From assembly GCA_020639075.1 (NCBI GenBank), contig JACKHI010000001.1, positions 2,046,001 to 2,110,000 of the forward strand: a stretch of 64,000 bases of DNA, given 5' to 3'. This document shows positions 18,723 to 27,242 of the stretch, piece after piece. The notes beneath the pieces are model-generated. The model did no database searches. It saw nothing but the letters and a program-made list of their open reading frames with translations, and was not told the origin of the DNA. Every line of letters starts with the position of its first letter. The first letter of the stretch is position 1. The DNA comes from Phycisphaerales bacterium. GTDB lineage: Bacteria; Planctomycetota; Phycisphaerae; UBA1845; UTPLA1. The translations under genes were made by a program, and so were the position numbers.

Positions 18723-18747
18723 CGATTGGGCCGACAGGCGTCCGTAA
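18723..18747 (-). promoter_or_regulatory. ECF-type promoter, copy E
   Basis: TTACGGA (18747-18741), 11 nt, CCAATCG (18729-18723) continuing TTTACTCAGGCGGGCGG on the minus strand. It lies 75 bp upstream of the giant gene start at 18648. The block after -10 matches copies A and F closely. Confidence 0.65.
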
Positions 18748-18893
18748 TCGTTTTCCCGGTCTTTTTCTGAGGTTTGAAGTCAGCCAGTCTTGCAACGATG
18801 AGATTGAGCCCGACGAGTGCGGATTCCGCGCCGTCGGCGGCATCGAGGATTGGGGGGCTTTAGGACTGTGTGGTGCTCGGATAGCGTGTGTGT

Positions 18894-19619
18894 CTAGAAC
18901 GTTCGGCGCCGTCCCCGCGACAGCATGACTGCACCGCCAATGCCAAGCAACGCGACCGTCGTCGGTTCGGGGATGGGCGCGTCGACCGTCAACGACGACA
19001 CGAAAACACCGCTGTTCGCATCCTGAACGAAGACCTTGATGACAGACTTCGGCCCTTGCTGGTTGGCGGGAAACGTGTAATTGGGCAGGGCCTGCCATTG
19101 CGGATTACCCGCCCCGCCGCCGCCGAAGGCATTGAAGAACGCAATCCGATTCCCCACGCCGTTGAAATCGCCGAACTCGCATTCATTCAGCAGGAAGAAC
19201 ACTTCGCCCGCGAAGTTCTGACCGCTGGCATCAACGAATGTGATGTTCTTGAATATGACGTCATCGTCAAATGTGAAGACGAGTTCCTCGTTCCCGCGAT
19301 TGCCGTCGACGGCGTCAATGTCGCTGACGAGCAGGTCCGTGATGTCGCGCACCCCGAGACCGCTGCCGGCAACGTAGGAGACGGCCTCCGTCTCCGTCGC
19401 ATTCGGTAGCGCGTCTTCATCCTGACCCAGCGCCGATACGGTTAGATCGAGCGAGCCGACGGAAATCGTACGCGTAACCTGCGATGAGGGCGTGTTCGGC
19501 GACAAGTTGGCAAAGTCGAACGTGATTAGCTCGGCAACCGCGGGTCTGCCACAGACCGCGACCACAAACGTCATAGCGATAGCGCGCGAGATGATTTGAT
19601 GACAAATTGGCATGTGCAC
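18894..19619 (-). CDS. PEP-CTERM exported protein
   Basis: A 241-residue protein with an N-terminal signal peptide (AIAMTFVVAVCGRPAVA) and a classical PEP-CTERM tail: IPEPTTVALLGIGGAVMLSRGRRR, i.e. the PEP motif, a hydrophobic helix and an Arg cluster. This tail is cleaved and sorted by an exosortase in known systems; no exosortase is in this window. The middle is a beta-rich jelly-roll-like region (NITFVDASGQNFAGEVFF) of unknown ligand. The gene has its own ECF-type promoter and lies divergent from the ECF sigma gene. It is likely an exopolysaccharide-associated or surface protein. Confidence 0.87.
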   Translation of the reverse strand: MHMPICHQIISRAIAMTFVVAVCGRPAVAELITFDFANLSPNTPSSQVTRTISVGSLDLTVSALGQDEDALPNATETEAVSYVAGSGLGVRDITDLLVSDIDAVDGNRGNEELVFTFDDDVIFKNITFVDASGQNFAGEVFFLLNECEFGDFNGVGNRIAFFNAFGGGGAGNPQWQALPNYTFPANQQGPKSVIKVFVQDANSGVFVSSLTVDAPIPEPTTVALLGIGGAVMLSRGRRRTF

Positions 19620-19722
19620 TTCCCCTTCGATGCGAAATGGGCGTCGAATCAGCCCAATCGGCTTCTTATGCGGGAAACCGTCCGCCCCTCGGCGACGCGA
19701 AATCTCCGCTCGCCTGAATAAA

Positions 19723-19747
19723 CGAGCGGTGTGCGATGTGTCCGTAA
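19723..19747 (-). promoter_or_regulatory. ECF-type promoter, copy F
   Basis: TTACGGA (19747-19741), 11 nt, CCGCTCG (19729-19723) continuing TTTATTCAGGCGAGCGG on the minus strand. It lies 104 bp upstream of the PEP-CTERM gene and in the intergenic region shared with the ECF sigma gene, the best spatial link between this motif and that sigma factor. Confidence 0.65.
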
Positions 19748-19885
19748 CAGAAAATTTCCCTTTTCCCGAGATCGCCCGTAAATTATTACGAATACGAGGT
19801 TTGCAGCATCCTGCCCGGGATCAACCACACAAATCGCTGTCCGGCAAGGCATCGCCGCGCGGCGTAATTCACGGCGGGAGTAGAA

Positions 19886-20452
19886 TTGGACTATATGAGT
19901 GCTGAAGCGACGATACTGCTGCGACGAATCAGCGACGGCGATCGTGACGCGGCAAAGGAGTTGCTTCCGCTCGTCTACGCCGACTTACGAGATCGAGCGA
20001 GCCTGTATTTCCGCAACCAGCCGGCCGATCACACACTCCAGCCGACGGCGCTTGTGCACGAGGCCTACCTGAAACTCATCGACTCGCAGGACGCCAAGTG
20101 GAATGATCGAACGCATTTCTGCGCCGTCGCCGCGACCGCCATGCGACAGATTCTGATCGACCATGCCCGACGACGAAAGCTCGCGAGGGACGCCCGCGAG
20201 TCACAGGCAACCATGATGAACGCCCCATCCGGGGACTGGACGGTTGACCTGCTTGATTTGGACGGCGCGCTGAACCGCCTCGCGACGCTCGACGAACGCC
20301 ACGCGCGAATTGTCGAATTGCGATTCTTCGGGTCGCTGACAATCGAACAAACTGCGAGAGCCATGGAAGTATCAGATTCGACAATAGAGAAGGAGTGGCG
20401 GAAAATCCGGGCGTGGTTGATACGCGAAATGGCCGGCGAGCGAGCGGAGTAA
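19886..20452 (+). CDS. ECF RNA polymerase sigma factor (TIGR02999-like)
   Basis: 188 residues with sigma region 2 (about 25-95, including ALVHEAYLKLID and AATAMRQILIDHARRRK) and region 4 (about 130-185, ELRFFGSLTIEQTARAMEVS with a helix-turn-helix). The phrase HTLQPTALVHEAYLKL marks the planctomycete/acidobacterial ECF group usually paired with Ser/Thr kinases. The start is ambiguous: TTG at 19886 has GGGAG 5 nt upstream, ATG at 19895 has it 14 nt upstream. No anti-sigma gene is adjacent. It is divergent from the PEP-CTERM gene and is the best candidate to read the six ECF-type promoters at 0.6-19.7 kb; that assignment is inference. Confidence 0.92.
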   Translation: MDYMSAEATILLRRISDGDRDAAKELLPLVYADLRDRASLYFRNQPADHTLQPTALVHEAYLKLIDSQDAKWNDRTHFCAVAATAMRQILIDHARRRKLARDARESQATMMNAPSGDWTVDLLDLDGALNRLATLDERHARIVELRFFGSLTIEQTARAMEVSDSTIEKEWRKIRAWLIREMAGERAE

Positions 20453-21171
20453 CGCGGCGCGACAATTCGCTCAGTCGTCTCGATCTTAGGGGCGGTGCGC
20501 GGATCGGCAGATTCCAGCAAAGCGGTCCACTCGTGTCGGCTCACTCACGATTAGCATCTCGGAGAGGAATCACTGCGAACGCGAGCGTGAATCGGCGCAA
20601 GTAGGCACCACAAACAGGCGTCGCCCTCGGCTTTGGATGTGCAGCAACGATGACAAAGGCGCCCCGCTCAGCCGAGCGCATGCGTTAAGCCAGCGCGATC
20701 TTGTTTCTAAAGTAGGGAATCGACTGGCGGGGAGGCCCAACACACCTAGGTTCCTCTCGAAAATCGTGTCGTTTTTGTCGTGTTTTGTGAGGCGCGAATT
20801 CGCCTAACTGTTTTCCCCTTTGTTGGTTACGGCTGTCACCCCTGGTTAGGGGTGACAGCGTGTTTGGGGTCTGTCCAATTCCTCGGGAATCGCGGGCTAT
20901 GTCGGGGACTGTCACGGGCGGCGCGCAGGTCTCACTACACTACTTTGGCTTGGATTAGGCCATCGAAATGAGACGCGGACAAATGAAGCGGTCGATTCTA
21001 GCTGCCCAAAAGATCTCAGGATAAGCGCCGATTCTGCAGTAATTCAAACCGGGTGGGCCGATGCGGACAAAAAGGTGTCGATGGCCCCTTGCGGTCTTCA
21101 TTCCTGAAACATAATTAGGAGACTCACGAGGCGAAGTTGTATATGGCACCGAATCCAAGGAGGAACGGTTC
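20453..21171. other. Intergenic stretch, no supported gene
   Basis: About 720 bp between the sigma factor and the winged-helix gene. Short open frames occur on both strands but none has a ribosome site plus recognisable protein. Its one clear structure is the perfect hairpin at 20832-20859. No tRNA-like T-loop is visible. Confidence 0.6.
20832..20859. repeat. Perfect 12-bp inverted repeat with GGTT loop
   Basis: GCTGTCACCCCT, loop GGTT, AGGGGTGACAGC, followed by GTGTTTGGGG. It could be a terminator for the sigma gene (380 bp upstream, rather far) or a repeat marking the edge of the accessory DNA to the right. No T tract follows. Confidence 0.5.
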
Positions 21172-21705
21172 ATGACAGGGAACGGAGTCCAAGAAGTACC
21201 GATTCTTGAGGTGATTCGACACCTGGCCGAGGCGGCCCGGGTGATTGTTGAACGCGCAAGATCCGTTCTTCGTGGCATCGCGAGCTTCTTGGCGACGTTG
21301 ACGGCGCCGACTCGGTACGACCGGCCATTGTATCTGGTCCACGGCGTCGCATGTCGCTGTTGCTGCACGTGCGGAAAGATCGTCACAGCGTGGATGGGTC
21401 GGTTGAGGCTGAACATCGCCTCCGAGGTCGTGTATTGGGAGGACCGCCAAATCAAGATCCGCGCTGGTAACGAATTCCGGATATTCTACGCGATCGTTGG
21501 AGCGGAGCATCACTCCCAATCGTTCGATGCACTGCATAGCCTGATTGAGCCGACTCCTAATAAGGCATTTCCAACCAAAGCCCATCCGTCGCTTCGCAAC
21601 CATGTTTCTCAAATCAATCGATCGCTTAGAACTGCAGACGCCGGGATTCGGCTGGAAACGGGTGAACACGAAGGATACAGACTTGTACTACATGGGGAAT
21701 CGTAG
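21172..21705 (+). CDS. Winged-helix (OmpR-type) DNA-binding protein
   Basis: 177 residues, with AAGGAGG upstream of the ATG at 21172. The C-terminus (LRNHVSQINRSLRTADAGIR then EGYRLVL) has the recognition-helix and wing pattern of OmpR/PhoB effector domains. The N-terminal half has a hydrophobic Cys-rich patch (ACRCCCTCGK), possibly metal binding, and no receiver domain. It lies at the left end of a block with phage-type genes, so it may be a regulator of that element. Partner and signal are unknown. Family call good, function unknown. Confidence 0.72.
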   Translation: MTGNGVQEVPILEVIRHLAEAARVIVERARSVLRGIASFLATLTAPTRYDRPLYLVHGVACRCCCTCGKIVTAWMGRLRLNIASEVVYWEDRQIKIRAGNEFRIFYAIVGAEHHSQSFDALHSLIEPTPNKAFPTKAHPSLRNHVSQINRSLRTADAGIRLETGEHEGYRLVLHGES

Positions 21706-21847
21706 AGCATGAGGAACGTTCATCTACGATGGTCTGCGCGGTAGAAGCAAATGCGTATACAAACATCAACTTGAACAGTCGCGCCCCCAGTGAATTAGTT
21801 GGCTACTCTTGATCGTGTGACCGGCAATCGGTCAGCAAGGAGTAGCC

Positions 21848-23137
21848 ATGAAGATTCGTCGTATCTCGATCGAGAAGATCAACCCTGCCCCATACAACCC
21901 CCGCCTAGATCTCAAGCCTGGTGACCCTGAATACGAGAAGATCCGCCGCAGCCTGGACGAGTTCGGCTGTGTCGAACCGCTCGTGTGGAATCAGCGCACC
22001 GGGAATCTCGTCGGAGGACACCAGCGATTCAAGATCCTGCGCGCACGTGGCGATGAATTCGTCCGCGTCAGCGTCGTCGACCTGTCGCTCGACAGGGAGA
22101 AGGCCCTCAACATTGCCCTGAACAAGATTCAGGGTGACTGGGATGAGGCCAAGCTGGCGTCGTTGCTGCAGGAATTGCTGGATTCATCGGATGTCGACAT
22201 CGAACTGACGGGGTTCGATCTACCGGATGTGGAGGGCCTGTTGGCCGGCGCCGGCGCTGGTGACGATCAGGATCCGGATGATTTCGACGTCGAGGCTGCA
22301 GCGGATCGCGACAAGCCCGCTGTCACCCAAGTTGGGGATCTGATTGAGCTGGGCCCGCACCGATTGGTCTGCGGTGACAGCTCTCTGTCGGATGTACATG
22401 CCCTGGTTCTCGGCGATCGCACGCCGAACCTTCTATTTTCGGATCCGCCATACAACGTGGACTACTACGGGGGTAGCCGCCCAACACCGCAGAAAGCGCG
22501 CCCCAAGCAAAGCCGCCAGTGGAAACGCATTTACGCGGATGACCAGTCGCAGGGCGACTACGAGGGCTGGCTTGAGGGCATCCTGACCAACGCCATCAAT
22601 CGGCTTCGTCCCGGCGCCGCCATCTATCTTTGGAATGGCCATCGCCAGTTCGGCCCGATGCACACCATGCTGACGCGCATGGACGTTCACATCTCGTGCG
22701 TCATCACCTGGGCGAAGGAGTCGTTCGCGATCGGCTACGGCGACTACAACCAACAAACGGAATTCTGCCTCTACGGTTGGAAACCCGGCAAGAAGGGCGG
22801 TCATGCGTGGTTCGGGCCCACGAACGCATCGACGCTCTGGCAGGTGCGTCGCGATCCGACCAAGAGCTACTCCCATCCAACCCAGAAGCCCGTGGCGTTG
22901 CCTGAACAGGCGATTCGCAATTCCTCGAAAATCGGCGACGTTGTCCTCGATTGCTTCCTCGGGAGCGGAACAACGCTGATCGCGTGCGAACGACTCCGCC
23001 GCGCATGTTGCGGGATCGAGATTGATCCGCATCACTGCGACGCCATTGTCCGGCGCTACATCGCTCATGTTGGCGAAGACAATGTCGCGCCAGCGTTGGT
23101 CGAGCGGTATCGAATTGCAGCGGAGGCCGTGTCGTGA
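21848..23137 (+). CDS. ParB/sulfiredoxin-domain DNA methyltransferase
   Basis: 429 residues; AGCAAGGAG precedes the ATG at 21848. The first 100 or so residues are a ParB/Srx-like nuclease domain (VGGHQRFKILRARGD, LNIALNKIQGDW). After a linker comes a beta-class amino-methyltransferase: DPPY (catalytic motif IV, in SDPPYNVDYYG) precedes the AdoMet site FLGSGTT near the C-terminus. Targets of this class are N6-adenine or N4-cytosine. This fusion is common on phages and integrative elements. The stop overlaps the next gene by 4 bp, so it is in an operon with the terminase genes. No restriction enzyme partner is adjacent, which suggests an orphan, protective or regulatory methylase. Confidence 0.9.
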   Translation: MKIRRISIEKINPAPYNPRLDLKPGDPEYEKIRRSLDEFGCVEPLVWNQRTGNLVGGHQRFKILRARGDEFVRVSVVDLSLDREKALNIALNKIQGDWDEAKLASLLQELLDSSDVDIELTGFDLPDVEGLLAGAGAGDDQDPDDFDVEAAADRDKPAVTQVGDLIELGPHRLVCGDSSLSDVHALVLGDRTPNLLFSDPPYNVDYYGGSRPTPQKARPKQSRQWKRIYADDQSQGDYEGWLEGILTNAINRLRPGAAIYLWNGHRQFGPMHTMLTRMDVHISCVITWAKESFAIGYGDYNQQTEFCLYGWKPGKKGGHAWFGPTNASTLWQVRRDPTKSYSHPTQKPVALPEQAIRNSSKIGDVVLDCFLGSGTTLIACERLRRACCGIEIDPHHCDAIVRRYIAHVGEDNVAPALVERYRIAAEAVS

Positions 23138-23754
23138 GCAAAGGCAAGGACGACACCAATCTGCTCTCGGTCCTCGAGCAGGTGAAAACCGGCGCCATGA
23201 ACCCGAAGCGCATCCCGAAAGAGATACAGACCGGGCTCGTGGGATTGCTCATCGATCAGGGCCTGCATATTCCCGAAATCGCCAAGATCCTCAAGTGCAG
23301 CGATCGCACAGTCCAGCGGCACAAGGCGGAACTCCTGGCACAACTCGCGCTGGATCCGAATCCCGACCTGGCCCGACAGCTTTCCGGCCGGTTGATCCAG
23401 ATCGCGGAACAGGTAATGGCGAACCTCCGCCGGATCGGGCGCGACAAGGCGACGCCGGCGGCTTCTCGAATCGACGCCGAAGCGAACATCTTCCAGGTCA
23501 TGGCGAAGCTCGTGGAGAAGCTCCAATCCCTGGGCTACCTGCCGCTGAATCAGGGATTGGCTCTCGACGCCTCTCTTCGGGATGGGCCGATCGACGTGAG
23601 CCACATTATCGCCGAGGTAACCACCCTTCGAACCGTATCCAGCAAATGTCTCGCGCCGGAGGATCCGGCGCGGAAGGACCTCGAAAAGCTTGATGACGCC
23701 ATTAACCCCAAACAAGGAGGCAAGAAACGTGGCCGCGCAACCAAGAAGCTTTGA
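23134..23754 (+). CDS. Small terminase-like helix-turn-helix protein
   Basis: 206 residues starting GTG/ATG-overlapping with the methylase stop. Residues about 35-70 form a helix-turn-helix of the type used to choose DNA (GLHIPEIAKILKCSDRTVQR HK). The rest is helical and ends in a basic tail (KQGGKKRGRATKK). Position directly before a large terminase gene, with a 26-bp overlap, and the HTH plus helical oligomerisation layout fit a small terminase subunit, which recognises DNA for packaging. Sequence identity to a named TerS family cannot be judged by eye. Confidence 0.6.
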   Translation: MSKGKDDTNLLSVLEQVKTGAMNPKRIPKEIQTGLVGLLIDQGLHIPEIAKILKCSDRTVQRHKAELLAQLALDPNPDLARQLSGRLIQIAEQVMANLRRIGRDKATPAASRIDAEANIFQVMAKLVEKLQSLGYLPLNQGLALDASLRDGPIDVSHIIAEVTTLRTVSSKCLAPEDPARKDLEKLDDAINPKQGGKKRGRATKKL

Positions 23755-25375
23755 TCGATGCGATCGCTATCTCTCCCAGATGCGCCGCGAACTTGGGCGA
23801 AAGAGCCTGCTCGCATTCGGTAGAGTCTATCTCCGTGAGCACTTTCGGCTGGAGCCGTCAACGATGCACGAGGAGATGGCGAAGACGCTGCAGACGATCA
23901 CCGAACGATCGCACGGCTCTCGAATTGCCTGGGCGGCCCCGCGCAGCCATGCCAAGAGCACGTTGGTGACCTTGGCGTACGCCCTGTGGTGTATCTGCTA
24001 TCGTCGTGAGCCCTTCATCGTCATCTGTTCGAACTCGGAGGAGCGGGCGAATGACATGTTGTCGCAGATCAAGGACGAACTGGAAAACAACCAGATCATC
24101 CGCACGGATTTCCCTAGCATCTGTCCTGTCGTCCGCGGAAGGAAGATGGGGCCGTACCGTCAAAACCTGATCACGGTCGGCCGATTGAATCCGATCCGGA
24201 TCGCGTCGTTGGGGCCCCAGAAGGCGGCGCGGGGAATTCGACATCGGCAGCACCGACCGAGCCTGATCATCCTCGATGACCTTGAGAGCCAGGAGAGCGC
24301 CGGTTCGGAGGAGCAGCGCGTCAAACTCAAAAGCTGGTTCACGAAGACAGTCTTGAAGCTTGGCGACAAGCGGACGAACGTCGTCCTCCTCGGGACGATC
24401 ATTCACTATGACTCACTCTTGGCCGATTACGTACTCCGAGGCCATCCTGGCTGGCGGGCGAGATGCTACAAGGCGGTCGTCTCGTGGTCGGATCGCGCGG
24501 ATCTATGGCGTGAATGGGAAGAAATCTTCAAGGGAAACGAGTCCTTTGCCGGCAAGGAACACGACGAAGGCGCCAGGGCGTTCTTCGAATCGAATTGTTC
24601 AGAGATGCTGCGAGGCGCCGAAGTACTGTGGCCGGAATCCGAGGACTTCTACGAATTGATGGTCCAGCGGCTGGTTGATGGGACTCTCAGCTTCGACAGC
24701 GAAAAACAGAATGACCCGATCGACCCCGCTCACTGCCTCTTCAAGCCGGAGAACTTTGTCTTTTGGAATACGCGTTTCAGAACGCTCGAGGAACTCCGCG
24801 CGGCGTCGAGCCCGAATTCGTTCTTCATCGGCGCGTGTGATCCCGCGCTCGGTAAGTCGAAACGAGGTAATGACGACACGGCGATCATCACGTTGTTCGT
24901 TGATCCAGCGAAGGGCTCGTACGTGGTGGAGGCCGACATGCGCAAGCTGACGCCGACGGAGACGGTCGACGCGATCATCGAGAAGCACCGACGATGGCGA
25001 TATGCCCTGTTCGGGCTGGAAACGAACCACTTCCAATCAATGCTGGCCGATCTCCTGCGGACGAACAGCGCACGCGCGGGATTGGATGTACCAGTGCACC
25101 AGATTCAGAATACCTGCGCTAAGGAAGATCGGATCCGGATGCTGGAACCAAGCATAACTGACGGAACAATCGAACTCGACAGCCGGCATACTGCGTTGAT
25201 CAACCAGCTTCGCCAGTTTCCGAAGGCGGCGCACGACGACGGACCGGATGCGCTGAACATGGCCTGTCAAACTGTGGTCGCCCACATTCAGCGAGGTGAA
25301 CGGACGATCCGATGGGTCAAGCTCTGGGATCATCGAGATCGGGATGAAGGGAACTGGCGGCCGTTGAACTGGTAG
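23729..25375 (+). CDS. Phage terminase large subunit-like protein
   Basis: About 548 residues. The GTG at 23729 is chosen: AAGGAGG lies 7-8 nt before it and it is in frame; the ATG at 23690 has no such site. The ATPase half carries a Walker A-like APRSHAKST near residue 70 and a Walker B LIILDDLES near 178. The nuclease half shows ACDPALGKSKRGNDD near 370, the first acidic cluster of the RNase H-like terminase nuclease, and later ETNHFQ and HDDGPDALNMA. All key parts look present, so the motor is probably intact. No portal, protease or capsid gene follows, so this is a partial phage module or a captured gene set. Confidence 0.88.
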   Translation: MAAQPRSFDRCDRYLSQMRRELGRKSLLAFGRVYLREHFRLEPSTMHEEMAKTLQTITERSHGSRIAWAAPRSHAKSTLVTLAYALWCICYRREPFIVICSNSEERANDMLSQIKDELENNQIIRTDFPSICPVVRGRKMGPYRQNLITVGRLNPIRIASLGPQKAARGIRHRQHRPSLIILDDLESQESAGSEEQRVKLKSWFTKTVLKLGDKRTNVVLLGTIIHYDSLLADYVLRGHPGWRARCYKAVVSWSDRADLWREWEEIFKGNESFAGKEHDEGARAFFESNCSEMLRGAEVLWPESEDFYELMVQRLVDGTLSFDSEKQNDPIDPAHCLFKPENFVFWNTRFRTLEELRAASSPNSFFIGACDPALGKSKRGNDDTAIITLFVDPAKGSYVVEADMRKLTPTETVDAIIEKHRRWRYALFGLETNHFQSMLADLLRTNSARAGLDVPVHQIQNTCAKEDRIRMLEPSITDGTIELDSRHTALINQLRQFPKAAHDDGPDALNMACQTVVAHIQRGERTIRWVKLWDHRDRDEGNWRPLNW

Positions 25376-25570
25376 GCCCAACGGGGAGTCAAATTCCGTT
25401 CATCGAGTGTTGCCGGGCGTTGACTTCCGGCGGCCCCTATTGGACCATGACGACGGGAATGTGAGTTTCTGCCATGTTTGGAGGACCAAACGCGTAACGC
25501 CACGAGATGTGGCAAGACATTGAAGTGACGCGCGAGCGTCAAGTAGCTGCTTTCCGAAATACCGCCAATT

Positions 25571-25587
25571 TGTGACCGCTGGTCACA
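25571..25587. promoter_or_regulatory. Inverted repeat TGTGACC-gct-GGTCACA, possible operator
   Basis: Perfect 7-bp arms with a 3-nt centre, 180 bp upstream of the membrane-protein gene at 25767. A second hairpin (CGCTCCC, 4-nt loop, GGGAGCG) is at 25612-25629. Apart from these, 25376-25766 holds no gene that I can support. Confidence 0.4.
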
Positions 25588-25766
25588 TACACAAGAGCAG
25601 CACTTGAATCCGCGCTCCCAAACGGGAGCGTCGGTCATGTGTTGTCTTGTGTGCCCCTTGGCGGGGGTTTCGGAAGCGACCGTGGTCCGACGCTCTTTTT
25701 GTGCGCTCTTGCCGGGCTGGACCACGGTAAACCCAGGTCGAGAAACCGCGCCAAAGGAGCACAAGA

Positions 25767-26795
25767 ATGTCAGACAACGTCGACGCCGAATCGCACGAAC
25801 CGTCACGGCAACGCCCACGAAAATCGAGCCTCGGAATCGTCTCAATGATCCTGGGAATCGTCGCCTTCATGATCTGCTGGATTCCGTTTGTGGGATTCAT
25901 CGGCATGCCGCTCAGCGTCGTGGGCCTGCTGCTCGGGATCATTGGCATCATCGATTGTCTCGCGAACAAGAAGGCTGGCGCCGCCTTTGCCTTTGCAGGG
26001 ATCCTCATTTGCGCCATCGCCATCTGGGTGCCGATCGGGCTGTACAGGGGGATCAACGCCGTCCGTGAGAACTTTCGGGCGGCGGCGGAACTCCGCGGAA
26101 CGGACTCAGATGACGGCGTCGGCCGATACTGGCTGAACGATGCTGGCGACTCAAGCAGGTCGAATGATCTCGTAAGCTTGCAGCGCCCTGACCGAGATCC
26201 TCTCCGACCCATGCCGAACGCCGCCTCGAAGCCGTCGAATAGCACAGATTTCAGCTCAATGAGCAACGACGAACTCTTCGACATCCTGGAGGCCGACGAA
26301 CCCAAGGTTCACTCTGCGGATAAGCCGCTCGTCGTTGGCGATGTCGAGATTCGAATTACATCCGTCACCGTCGGTGTCGTGCCGCTGACCCGAATTGATG
26401 GTTCGCTCGGGGAATCCGCAAAGCCTCACCTGAGCATCAAGATAGAGATCAAGAACCTCTCGACAAACTGCAAGATCCGTTACGAGAGCTTCGCGGGGCC
26501 GGCGTTTTCGCCATACGCAGATCGCGCGTCACTACGCGACAACTTCGGCAACTCGTACAACGCCGTTGGCTTCAAGTCGCTCGCTGTGCCCGTTGGTCGA
26601 ACCGAAAGGGAGTCGATCTACCCCGGCAAGTCGATTGCAGATGTCCTCCTCTTCGAGCCCCCGGTCGATGGGATCAAGTTCCTTGATCTCGAATTGCCGT
26701 TGAGTCTTGTCGAGGCCAGCGGCGATGCTCGTGTACGAATACCGATGTCGACACTCATACACAGATCACATGATTCGGGTACCTCAACCGACTAA
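25767..26795 (+). CDS. Membrane protein with DUF4190-like N-terminus and DUF4352-like outer domain
   Basis: 342 residues; AAAGGAG precedes the ATG. Three hydrophobic segments between about residues 22 and 95 with Gly-rich turns (IVSMILGIVAFMICWIPFVG; LSVVGLLLGIIGIIDCLA) match DUF4190-type small membrane domains. A low-complexity linker follows. The C-terminal 150 residues (VGDVEIRITSVTVGVVPL to LDLELPLSLVEA) look like an Ig-like DUF4352 domain, normally outside the membrane. Function unknown. It lies between phage-type genes and an IS remnant, so it may be accessory. No partner is evident. Confidence 0.75.
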   Translation: MSDNVDAESHEPSRQRPRKSSLGIVSMILGIVAFMICWIPFVGFIGMPLSVVGLLLGIIGIIDCLANKKAGAAFAFAGILICAIAIWVPIGLYRGINAVRENFRAAAELRGTDSDDGVGRYWLNDAGDSSRSNDLVSLQRPDRDPLRPMPNAASKPSNSTDFSSMSNDELFDILEADEPKVHSADKPLVVGDVEIRITSVTVGVVPLTRIDGSLGESAKPHLSIKIEIKNLSTNCKIRYESFAGPAFSPYADRASLRDNFGNSYNAVGFKSLAVPVGRTERESIYPGKSIADVLLFEPPVDGIKFLDLELPLSLVEASGDARVRIPMSTLIHRSHDSGTSTD

Positions 26796-26826
26796 CCCTG
26801 AGCACACACGCTCTCTCGGCTCACGC

Positions 26827-26883
26827 GCCGATGGCGGGCGAAGCTTAGCGAGGGAACCGAGCGGAGCGGAGCCCGCCATCGGC
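26827..26883. repeat. 13-bp inverted repeat with 31-nt loop
   Basis: GCCGATGGCGGGC at 26827-26839 pairs exactly with GCCCGCCATCGGC at 26871-26883. The loop is GA-rich. It sits between the stop of the membrane-protein gene and the transposase remnant. It could be a terminator or the relic of an element end. No T tract follows. Confidence 0.5.
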
Positions 26884-26891
26884 GGCACGAA

Positions 26892-27008
26892 TTGAATCGC
26901 CTCTGGTGCCGGTGGTCGATAGCCCAACGAGCTGTGCGGCCGGACACGGCTGTAATGGTGTCGCCACTGCTCGATCAGCACCTTTGCTTCCTGCAGCGCG
27001 TAGAAGAT
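26892..27008 (-). pseudogene. IS3-family transposase (OrfB) C-terminal remnant
   Basis: The minus strand encodes LQEAKVLIEQWRHHYSRVRP and then HSSLGYRPPAPEA, the hallmark C-terminal phrase of IS3-family rve integrases. Upstream of it the frame is lost (broken traces up to about 27150), and no catalytic DDE region or terminal repeats are seen, so the element is dead. The rest of 26796-27242 holds only the inverted repeat described at 26827 and the operator at 27221. Confidence 0.75.
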
Positions 27009-27220
27009 CCCCACGCTATTACAACAAAGTCCGAAGTCTTCTGCCCAAACCCGGGCATGGTGCAACGGTGGCGTGACGCAGTCTCGGGCAAATCGTCGAT
27101 TTCTGCGCCAATTGTTCTCATAACCCGGAGCGCCTGCCAACCTTCGCAATTGAATGGCCCTGGCCTCCGTAAGTAATTTGAACTACGAAATATTCTTGCC
27201 GCGCGCCTTGATTTTTTTAT

Positions 27221-27233
27221 TTTGGAGTCCAAA
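27221..27233. promoter_or_regulatory. Palindrome TTTGGA-G-TCCAAA, likely MarR autoregulatory operator
   Basis: Perfect 6-bp arms around one base, 10 bp before the MarR gene start and just after an A/T-rich stretch. Position and size fit a MarR-family operator covering the promoter. Its TTGG/CCAA core recalls the repeats before norB, but the spacing differs. Confidence 0.5.
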
Positions 27234-27242
27234 CTATATGAC

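Noticed and set aside
20453..21171. tRNA or attachment site next to the phage-type genes
   Set aside because: No T-loop or anticodon arm pattern was found, and no matching direct repeat was seen on the right side.
21124..21669. A 181-codon minus-strand frame opposite the winged-helix gene
   Set aside because: The plus strand has a strong AAGGAGG site and a recognisable winged-helix pattern; the minus frame has neither.
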